Below, in pieces: positions 1-5,682 of a DNA stretch of 11,840 nt (positions within the stretch are counted from its first letter, which is position 1; the number at the start of each line of letters is the position of its first letter). The position numbers were made by a program, and so were the translations under genes. Under the pieces are notes generated by a model. That model worked only from the letters and a program-made list of their open reading frames with translations, was not told the DNA's origin and did not search any database. Origin of the DNA: Limiplasma merdipullorum (GTDB lineage Bacteria > Bacillota > Clostridia > Christensenellales > Aristaeellaceae); contig DVHQ01000238.1 of assembly GCA_018711955.1 (NCBI GenBank), positions 1 through 11,840 of the forward strand, given 5' to 3'.

Positions 1-1315
1 AGCAGAACATGTCCACGGGCTGGCAGCGCTCAAAGCGGTAGCCGCCACTGGTGAGCAGCTGTACGTCGCGCGCCTGGGTGGGCACGTGGCAGCTCACATA
101 GACCACGCGGCGGGGACGGGCGGCCAGCACGGCCTCGATGACGGCGGACTCCACACCTTTCCGGGGCGGGTCAAGCACGACCACATCCGGGCGGAGGCCG
201 TCCGCAACCAGCCGGGGCAGCAGGTCCTCCACGGCGGCGACGTGAAATTCGGCGTTGGTGATGGCGTTGCGCGCGGCGTTGCGGCGCGCACCCTCCACGG
301 CCTGAGGCACGATCTCGATGCCGATCACGCGCGATGCGTGACGCGCCAGACACAGCGACAGCGTGCCCGCACCCGCGTAGGCGTCCACGGCCACGTCGCC
401 GGGAGCGAGGGCGGCAAAGTCCACCGCGGTCTGATAGAGCCGCTCGGTCTGGTCGGGGTTGACCTGAAAAAAGGAGAGGGGCGGCATTTCAAAGGTCAGG
501 CCGAGCAAGGTCTCAAAAATGGCGTCCTCGCCGTAGAGTCGGTGGCTTTCGCGGCCCAGGATGACGTTGTTGCGCTCGGCGTTTACGCTTACATGCAGGG
601 AACAGAAGCCTCGTGCATTCGCATTCAGCAGTTCGATGAGGCGAGGGACGCCGGGCAGCTTGGCGCGCGTGGCCGTGAGTACGACCATCAGGCTGCCCGC
701 GCGCGAGACGCGCGTGACCACGTGGCGCAAAAGGCCGCGGCCGGTTGTTTCGTCATAGGGCTGGATGTGCTCGGCGCGCATCCATTCTTTCACCGCCGCG
801 ATCACGCCCGTAAGCCCGCCCATGGCCACCGGGCAATCGTCAATGGGCACAATCTGGTGGCTGCGGCGGCGGTAGAAGCCCAGAACCGGCGCATCCGCCG
901 TGCCGCCCACGGGCAGGGCCGTTTTGTTGCGGCAATGCCACGGATGCTCCGCGCCCAGGACGGGCGGCACATCCTCAGAGCGGAGCGGGAGGCCGCCGAT
1001 GCGCGTCAGGCAGTCGAATACCTGCGCGCGCTTGGCGGCAAGGGTGGCCTCGTAGCGCATGTGCTGGCCGCTGCATCCGCCGCAGCGGTCATAGACCGGG
1101 CAGGGCGGATCGACACGGTCGGGCGAAGGAGTGAGCACCTCCATCAGGCGGCCAAAGGCATAGCGCGGCTGCACCTTGACGCACAGCACATCCGCCTCCT
1201 CGCCGGGAAGCACGCCGGGCACGAATACAGGCATGCCCTCGTTCAGGCATACGCCCTCCAGCTCGCTTCCCAGACGCTCGCAGCTAAGGCGCACACGTTG
1301 ATTTTTCTGCATCAT
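1..1315 (-). CDS. rlmD: 23S rRNA (uracil-5-)-methyltransferase, RlmD/RlmCD type (partial, C-terminus off left edge)
   Basis: S-adenosylmethionine-dependent enzyme of the TrmA/RumA family that puts a 5-methyl group on a uracil of 23S rRNA. 438 residues are visible; the family is about 450, so only a short C-terminus, including the usual general-base Glu motif, is missing. In order: a TRAM-like N-terminal domain (about 1-60); a [4Fe-4S] set C72, C78, C81 (C-x5-C-x2-C) plus C161 in DDCPV; SFFQVN at 281-286; SAM motif I DAYAGAGTLSL at 311-321; DPPRKG at 382-387; and catalytic C409 in YVSCHVPTQARD, where the family usually has SCNPATLARD. The start ATG at 1315-1313 overlaps the aroC stop (ATGA). 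A second ATG at 1312-1310 sits 6 nt from the GAGGGAGGG ribosome binding site, against 3 nt for the first, and may be the real start. Last visible gene of the aroA-aroC operon. The family is certain; whether the target is U1939, U747 or both is not. Confidence 0.93.
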   Translation of the reverse strand, partial: MMQKNQRVRLSCERLGSELEGVCLNEGMPVFVPGVLPGEEADVLCVKVQPRYAFGRLMEVLTPSPDRVDPPCPVYDRCGGCSGQHMRYEATLAAKRAQVFDCLTRIGGLPLRSEDVPPVLGAEHPWHCRNKTALPVGGTADAPVLGFYRRRSHQIVPIDDCPVAMGGLTGVIAAVKEWMRAEHIQPYDETTGRGLLRHVVTRVSRAGSLMVVLTATRAKLPGVPRLIELLNANARGFCSLHVSVNAERNNVILGRESHRLYGEDAIFETLLGLTFEMPPLSFFQVNPDQTERLYQTAVDFAALAPGDVAVDAYAGAGTLSLCLARHASRVIGIEIVPQAVEGARRNAARNAITNAEFHVAAVEDLLPRLVADGLRPDVVVLDPPRKGVESAVIEAVLAARPRRVVYVSCHVPTQARDVQLLTSGGYRFERCQPVDMFC

Positions 1316-2427
1316 AGGCCCTCCCTCGTGGCAAGGGGGAAGGAGGCGCGTCGCTCCAGCCAAAGCTCCAGCAGCGCCAGCGCCACCGCGCCCTCCACCA
1401 CGGGCACGGCACGCACGGCCACGCAGGGGTCGTGGCGGCCGCGCACGGCAAGGGATGTCGGCGCTTTTTGGGAAAGGGACACGGTCTGTTGCTCCAGACT
1501 GATGGACGGCGTGGGGCGGAACGCGGCGCGCACGATGATGGGCATGCCGCTGCTAATGCCGCCCAGCAGGCCGCCCGCGCTGTTGCGCGCGGTGGCCACC
1601 CGCCCATCCGACATCACATAGGGGTCGTTGTACTCGCTGCCGCGCAGGGCGGCCGCGCCAAAGCCCGCACCGAATTCGACGCCCTTGACCGCAGGGATGG
1701 AAAACAGCTGGGCGGCCATGACGGCCTCCACGCCTTCAAAGAAGGGCGCGCCCAGTCCGGCAGGCAGGCCCACGGCGGCGCACTCCACCACGCCTCCCAG
1801 CGAGTCGCCCGCGGCGCGGGCCTCCATGATGGCGGCATACATGCGGCTCCCGGCTTCGGGGTCCAGGGTGGGCACGGGCTGCGCGTGGCATCGCGCCAGC
1901 GCTTCCATATCCGGACAAAGGGGATCGAGCGCGTCATCCCGCTCGGAGGAGATGGACAGGACATGCGCTCCCACGCGTACGCCTTCGCGCGAAAGCAGCT
2001 GCAAGGCCACGCCGCCCGCAAAGGCATAGGGCAAGGTGAGGCGGCCGCTGTGATGTCCGCTGCCGCGCAGGTCGTCAAAACCGGCGCTGCGCACCCAGGC
2101 GGGGTAGTCGGCATGGCCGGGGCGCGGTCGGTCGGGAAGAAAGCCGTAGTCCGCGCTGTGGGTGTCGGCGTTATCAAACAGGGCGGTCAGCGGCTGGCCG
2201 GTGGTAGCGCCGTCCTTGAGGCCACTCACGATGCGCGGCAGGTCGCTTTCGCGCCTGGGGGTAGCGATGGCGCTGCCGCGCGAGGCGCGGCGCTGCAAAA
2301 AGGCGCTGAGCGCGTCCATATCGAGGGAAAGTCCGGCGGGCAGGCCGTCGAGCGTCACGCCGACGGCGGGACCATGGCTTTCGCCGAAGATCTGCACGGA
2401 AAGCATGCGTCCGATGCGGCTGCTCAT
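1312..2427 (-). CDS. aroC: chorismate synthase
   Basis: Converts 5-enolpyruvylshikimate-3-phosphate to chorismate with elimination of phosphate, using reduced FMN; last step of the shikimate pathway, cytosolic. At 371 residues it is full length (family about 350-400). Visible signatures: GESHG at 15-19, RPGHADY at 102-108, the clostridial-style loop RGSGHHSGRL at 121-130 (many other bacteria have a GRSSARET-like version), GFGAAALRGSEYNDP at 255-269, and GRHDPCVAVRAVPV at 330-343. The two family histidines, in ESHG and PGHADY, are present. The open frame continues upstream to 2979, but that part lies inside aroA. The real start is ATG 2427-2425: it begins MSSRIGRMLS, as the family expects, overlaps the aroA stop as ATGA, and has a GGGAGGG ribosome binding site at 2436-2442 within the end of aroA. 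Translation is probably coupled to aroA. Confidence 0.97.
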   Translation of the reverse strand: MSSRIGRMLSVQIFGESHGPAVGVTLDGLPAGLSLDMDALSAFLQRRASRGSAIATPRRESDLPRIVSGLKDGATTGQPLTALFDNADTHSADYGFLPDRPRPGHADYPAWVRSAGFDDLRGSGHHSGRLTLPYAFAGGVALQLLSREGVRVGAHVLSISSERDDALDPLCPDMEALARCHAQPVPTLDPEAGSRMYAAIMEARAAGDSLGGVVECAAVGLPAGLGAPFFEGVEAVMAAQLFSIPAVKGVEFGAGFGAAALRGSEYNDPYVMSDGRVATARNSAGGLLGGISSGMPIIVRAAFRPTPSISLEQQTVSLSQKAPTSLAVRGRHDPCVAVRAVPVVEGAVALALLELWLERRASFPLATREGL

Positions 2428-3755
2428 CTGGCGATCCCTCCCAACTGAGAGTAGGTATCCACAAAACCGGGCCAGGATTTGGAGATGCACTCCGCGCCCG
2501 TCACCGTGATGGGGCCGTCGGCAATCAGCGCGGCGGTGGCCAGCAGCATCACCATGCGGTGGTCCCCGCGTGCATCGGCGGTGAAGCCGCCGCGCAGGCG
2601 CACGGGACCGGTGACGGTCAGCGTGTCGCCGTCGGGGCTGACATCGGTTTTCGCGCCCAGCCGGGCCAGCAGCTCCTGCGTGGCCAGCAGCCGGTCGCAC
2701 TCCTTCAGGCGCAGGCGGCTGACCCCCGTCAGGGTGGAGAGGCCGCGCGCCTGAGTGCAGGTCAGCGCCAGAATGGGCGCAAGATCGGGAATGTCGGAGC
2801 AGTCGATGCGGGCGGGCATCAGCCCGGCGTGCGACGGGCTGGCGGCGTACCACTCGCCGCGCGTCTGACGGATGCGCAGGCCCATCTCCTCCAGCACATC
2901 CACGATGCGCGCGTCGCCCTGCAGGCCGTCGCGGCGCAGGTTGGGCAGCATCACGCCGCCGCCCATGGCGTCCACGCACAGAAGCACCGCCGCCTGGGAC
3001 CAGTCGCCCGATACAGCGATGCTTTCCGGCGCGGGCGCGCAGGCGGGCGAGAGGCCGAATACGCCTTCCTCCCGCTCCGTGAAGGAAATCCCGAAGCGCT
3101 CCATCAGGCGAAGCGTCATATCCAGATAGGGCCGGCTGACGATGGGGCCGGTTACGGTGAGCGCGGCGGGCGCAGGCGTGCCGTCCGGGGTGACGGCATG
3201 GGCCAGCGCGATCAGCAGGCCGGAGGCAAACTGGCTGGAGCGGGAGCCGTCCACCTCGCAGCGGCCTGCGGGCAGAAAGCCGCTTACCTCCACCACCGCA
3301 AGCCCGTCCGGTCCGGCAGGCGTGCGCGTCATGCGGCCTCCGGCCTGCCGGACCAGCGGCTCAAAGGCGTCCAGCGGCCGGCGGAACAGCGCAGGTTCCA
3401 TCAGAAAGCGCACTGCCTGTCCCCGCGTGAGAAACGCGGGAATCAGCATGCGCAGGGCGGCGGCACAGGCATGCACATGGCACTCTGCCGCAGGCGCGTC
3501 TGTGACGGGCTTGCCGGGCGGCGGCGCGGGCGTCACAATCAGCGCGCCATCCTCCAGGCGCACTTCACCGCCCAGGGCGCGCACGCCGTCGATCATGGCC
3601 AGGGTATCGTCGCAAAGCGGTGCGGAAAAGCCGTTCAGGCGGCATTCGCCGCGCCCCAGGGCAGCCAGGAGCAGCGCCCGGTGCGCCTCGCTCTTGGCAG
3701 GGGGAACCGCCGCGCTCCCGCTGAGGCGCGCGGGACAAAAGGTGATGGATGACAT
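2424..3755 (-). CDS. aroA: 3-phosphoshikimate 1-carboxyvinyltransferase (EPSP synthase)
   Basis: Transfers the enolpyruvyl group of PEP to shikimate-3-phosphate, the step before chorismate synthase. 443 residues, full length (usual about 430). Conserved: PPAKSEAHRALL at 18-29 (K21, S22, R26), SSQFASG at 173-179, DWSQAA at 251-256, DIPDLAP at 321-327, KECDR at 351-355 (usually KESDR or KETDR), DHRM at 398-401, and KSWPGF at 426-431. So the residues expected for shikimate-phosphate binding and catalysis are all there. The exception is the glycine-rich PEP loop: where the family has a GESGSTLRF/GNAGTAMRP-like stretch, this protein reads HACAAALRM at 95-103, with Ala at the position of E. coli Gly96 and Thr97. 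Start ATG 3755-3753 has an AGGGGAG ribosome binding site 8 nt upstream. First gene of a three-gene operon with aroC and the rRNA methyltransferase. Confidence 0.96.
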   Translation of the reverse strand: MSSITFCPARLSGSAAVPPAKSEAHRALLLAALGRGECRLNGFSAPLCDDTLAMIDGVRALGGEVRLEDGALIVTPAPPPGKPVTDAPAAECHVHACAAALRMLIPAFLTRGQAVRFLMEPALFRRPLDAFEPLVRQAGGRMTRTPAGPDGLAVVEVSGFLPAGRCEVDGSRSSQFASGLLIALAHAVTPDGTPAPAALTVTGPIVSRPYLDMTLRLMERFGISFTEREEGVFGLSPACAPAPESIAVSGDWSQAAVLLCVDAMGGGVMLPNLRRDGLQGDARIVDVLEEMGLRIRQTRGEWYAASPSHAGLMPARIDCSDIPDLAPILALTCTQARGLSTLTGVSRLRLKECDRLLATQELLARLGAKTDVSPDGDTLTVTGPVRLRGGFTADARGDHRMVMLLATAALIADGPITVTGAECISKSWPGFVDTYSQLGGIAR

Positions 3756-3763
3756 GAAAAAAA

Positions 3764-3770
3764 CTCCCCT
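3764..3770 (-). promoter_or_regulatory. ribosome binding site of aroA
   Basis: AGGGGAG on the minus strand, 8 nt before the ATG at 3755, separated by a run of T and C. It fixes the aroA start. Confidence 0.75.
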
Positions 3771-3818
3771 TTAACCGGCAGAAAAGATCAGGGCAAATAA
3801 CAGAATCATACGGTTTTT

Positions 3819-3846
3819 ATTATAGCATACCGGCCCTTAAAAACAA
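3819..3846 (-). promoter_or_regulatory. sigma-A promoter with extended -10 for the aroA-aroC-rlmD operon
   Basis: On the minus strand a perfect TATAAT lies at 3824-3819, preceded by TGC, giving the extended -10 form TGnTATAAT. A TTGTTT -35-like hexamer at 3846-3841 is 16 bp upstream, a weak match as is common with extended -10 promoters. The expected transcript start is near 3812, giving a leader of about 55 nt. The leader is too short for a T-box or tryptophan-type attenuator and shows no such structure. Confidence 0.75.
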
Positions 3847-3900
3847 CGAGCAGGAGCGGGGAGAAAGCGAAAAATACGGAAAAAATCCGGCTGGTTCACT

Positions 3901-4842
3901 TTAGGCCAGAAAGCCCAGACTCTTGAGCGCAAACACCCACAAAAACACAGTCAGGATAGAAAATACCGTGGTAAACACCACCTGTCCACCCGCCAGATCG
4001 CCATTGCCGCCCATCTGCTGCGCCATGGGGAAGCTGGAAACCGAGGTGGGCGAGGCGTACACGGCGATCAGCGCGGCCAGCGACACATCGCGGATGCCCA
4101 GCGCCACCGCCAGGCTCAAAAAGATCAACGGAACCACGACCAGCCGCCCCGCCACACCGATGACGAGCAGCCGGCTATTGGCGCGCGCCTTGCCGAAGTC
4201 CAGCGACGCTCCCAGCGTGAACAGCGCCAGCGGCGTGGCGACGGAACTCAGGCTGCGAAGCGGCGTTTCAATGAGAGTGGGGATGGGAATGCGGAAATAC
4301 CAGAGCAAAAATCCCGCCAGCGTGCCTAAAATGAGCGGATTGAGCAATACGCCCTTCACGATGCGCCAGGGCGAGCTTTTTTCACCGCCAAAGATCATCA
4401 GCGCTATGGTGGAAAGCACGTTGAACACCGGCACCACCACCGCCACCAGGAGCACCGCGATGGAGGTATCCCCCTCGGGGTACATCATCATGACCAGCGG
4501 AATGCCGAAAATGGCATAATTGCTGCGCGCAATGCCCTGAATCAGCACACCGCAGGAGGCGCGGTCGCGGCACAGGCGCGGCGTGATGACAAACAGCGTG
4601 CCAAAGCATAAAAGCGTGGTCACGAACGCGTAGAGCAGCGTGCGCACGTCCGTTGACGCGCCCAGCTGCGTGTCCACGATGTTGAAGCACAGAAGCAGCG
4701 GCAGAAAAATTTTGAATACACAGGCGTTGATCTGCCGTGCGGCGGATTCGCCGATCACCCCCACGCGGCGTGCCGTGAAGCCCACGGCCATCATGACCAG
4801 CAGGGGAAAGACGGTGTTGAGCGAGAAGAGAAGGTCATCCAT
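3901..4842 (-). CDS. AEC family transporter (auxin efflux carrier / malate permease-like)
   Basis: Inner-membrane secondary transporter of the AEC family; members move organic anions such as malate, and the substrate cannot be read from this sequence. 313 residues, the normal length. It is almost entirely hydrophobic, with about ten membrane segments, for example 8-26, 38-57, 67-87, 126-152, 164-183, 226-249 and 285-307. Family hallmarks are the RSNYAIFGIPL segment at 106-116, LNPLILGTLAGF at 167-178, TPLALFTLGASLDFG at 203-217, and the second-half motif ASPTSVSSFPMAQQMGGN at 263-280 with its helix-breaking prolines. Start ATG 4842 has a perfect GGAGGTG ribosome binding site at 4854-4860, 11 nt upstream. 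Its stop is 146 nt before aroA. It follows the YhhN gene by 27 nt with no terminator between, so the two are probably co-transcribed. An in-frame N-terminus with MDDLLFSLN supports this start. Confidence 0.92.
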   Translation of the reverse strand: MDDLLFSLNTVFPLLVMMAVGFTARRVGVIGESAARQINACVFKIFLPLLLCFNIVDTQLGASTDVRTLLYAFVTTLLCFGTLFVITPRLCRDRASCGVLIQGIARSNYAIFGIPLVMMMYPEGDTSIAVLLVAVVVPVFNVLSTIALMIFGGEKSSPWRIVKGVLLNPLILGTLAGFLLWYFRIPIPTLIETPLRSLSSVATPLALFTLGASLDFGKARANSRLLVIGVAGRLVVVPLIFLSLAVALGIRDVSLAALIAVYASPTSVSSFPMAQQMGGNGDLAGGQVVFTTVFSILTVFLWVFALKSLGFLA

Positions 4843-4853
4843 GGGGCGGGGTT

Positions 4854-4860
4854 CACCTCC
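4854..4860 (-). promoter_or_regulatory. ribosome binding site of the AEC transporter gene
   Basis: GGAGGTG on the minus strand, 11 nt from the ATG at 4842, in the 27-nt gap after the YhhN gene. It indicates independent initiation within the two-gene transcript. Confidence 0.7.
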
Positions 4861-4869
4861 CGTTGGGGA

Positions 4870-5526
4870 TCAGGACGGGGGAAAGGCGCTCAGGGCCAGC
4901 AAAAGCTGTGCCATGTAATAGATGCCCAGACTCACGAAATGACAGGAACTGGGGCGCTTGAGCAGCAGGTTATGACAGAGCGTCATGTCCGAAACGACGA
5001 ACGTCACGGCCCCCAGCGCCGCCAGCGTGGAACGGGCCGAGGGAGCCAGCAGGGGCAGCGGCAGGCTGAAGGCCAGCAGCGCGGCCAGCGCGACGACATA
5101 GATCATAACGCCCGCCAGCAGATGCGGCTTGGGAAAGTGCCGGCGGTAGCGCAGCGCAAAGCACCACAGCCCTGCCAGCGCGACCACGAATACCGTCAGG
5201 CACCACCAGCTCAGCACCCGGTACTGGCTGAGCGCGGCCACATAGACCACATGCCCCGTGAAAAACAGCGCGCCGCCCACTTCAAAGCGCACATCCAGCG
5301 CAACATCCGCAAGCGTGCATACGCACAGACCGATGAAGATCATCAGGCCATAGAGGTCCCGCACCTCCGCGGAGAAATAACCCGCCGCCGCAAACGCCGC
5401 GGCCAGCGCCGTGGGCAGGGCCTTGAGCACGAGCGAGGCTTTGCGGTATCCCTTGGCCATGGCGCGGAAACGCGCCGGCATCAGCACCAGCCACGTCAGG
5501 GCGATATATAGCAGAAGATAGGCCAT
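4870..5526 (-). CDS. YhhN/TMEM86 family membrane protein (lysoplasmalogenase-like)
   Basis: Integral membrane protein of the YhhN family. Animal TMEM86 members hydrolyse the vinyl-ether bond of lysoplasmalogens; bacterial members are mostly uncharacterised, so the reaction here is inference. 218 residues, typical length, with about eight hydrophobic segments. Family marks: KALPT at 35-39 (KPLTT-like), the segment CTLADVALDVRFEVGGALFF at 70-89 with D74 and D78, H92 in FFTGHVVYV, VTFVVSDMTL at 174-183 with D180, and IYYMAQLLLA at 202-211. These acidic and histidine positions inside membrane helices are the expected hydrolase site. Start ATG 5526 has GGGAGG 5 nt upstream. First gene of a two-gene unit with the AEC transporter, under a near-consensus promoter. 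Plasmalogens are made by many anaerobic Clostridia, which fits the presumed organism. Confidence 0.85.
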   Translation of the reverse strand: MAYLLLYIALTWLVLMPARFRAMAKGYRKASLVLKALPTALAAAFAAAGYFSAEVRDLYGLMIFIGLCVCTLADVALDVRFEVGGALFFTGHVVYVAALSQYRVLSWWCLTVFVVALAGLWCFALRYRRHFPKPHLLAGVMIYVVALAALLAFSLPLPLLAPSARSTLAALGAVTFVVSDMTLCHNLLLKRPSSCHFVSLGIYYMAQLLLALSAFPPS

Positions 5527-5531
5527 CCCCG

Positions 5532-5556
5532 CCTCCCGCGGCGCCTGGGGCGCCGC
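5532..5556 (-). promoter_or_regulatory. 5'-UTR hairpin directly abutting the YhhN ribosome binding site
   Basis: Perfect 8-bp all-GC stem (GGCGCC core): arms at 5538-5545 and 5549-5556 with a 3-nt loop. On the minus-strand transcript the 3' arm ends at the base next to the GGGAGG ribosome binding site (5537-5532), which is 5 nt from the ATG. There is no U-run, so it is not a terminator. It could limit or stabilise initiation; function unknown. Confidence 0.6.
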
Positions 5557-5579
5557 TTGATTCGTTTTGTCTTTCTTCT

Positions 5580-5608
5580 ATCATACGCTTTTTCCGGCGG
5601 AGTGTCAA
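5580..5608 (-). promoter_or_regulatory. near-consensus sigma-A promoter for the YhhN-AEC unit
   Basis: Minus strand: perfect TTGACA -35 at 5608-5603, a 17-bp spacer, then TATGAT -10 (5 of 6) at 5585-5580. Expected start near 5573, leader about 45 nt. It sits between the upstream operon's terminator and the YhhN gene, which is strong positional support. Confidence 0.88.
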
Positions 5609-5637
5609 TTCTGCCCGTCGGAGGAAAAACGGGGCAA

Positions 5638-5674
5638 AGCAAAAACGCCCGGCGGTCATTTTGCCGCCGGACGT
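5638..5674 (-). terminator. intrinsic terminator of the polyphosphate / beta-helix operon
   Basis: Minus strand: an 11-bp stem (arms 5674-5664 and 5655-5645, one G-T wobble, eight-base loop) rich in G and C, followed at once by a T-rich tract, TTTTTGCTTTG. It lies 9 nt after the stop of the beta-helix gene. A standard rho-independent terminator; it separates this operon from the downstream YhhN promoter. Confidence 0.92.
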
Positions 5675-5682
5675 TTGAAGGG

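Noticed and set aside
86..2448. Long plus-strand open frames (86-1621 and 1432-2448)
   Set aside because: They are antisense to rlmD and aroC, both of which carry clear family motifs; the plus-strand translations are His/Arg/Gly-rich shadows.
2428..2979. N-terminal extension of the chorismate synthase frame
   Set aside because: It lies within aroA in another frame, is Arg/His-rich, and the family N-terminus begins at 2427 with its own ribosome binding site.
2559..3752. 397-residue plus-strand open frame
   Set aside because: A shadow of aroA without a ribosome binding site or recognisable motif.
3747..3825. T-box or amino-acid attenuator before aroA
   Set aside because: The leader is only about 55 nt and lacks the specifier loop, antiterminator or leader peptide such elements need.
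3870..3890. Possible terminator after the AEC gene
   Set aside because: Only a 4-bp stem (CGGA/TCCG) with a T loop and a T-rich stretch; too weak to call. The aroA operon may receive some read-through.
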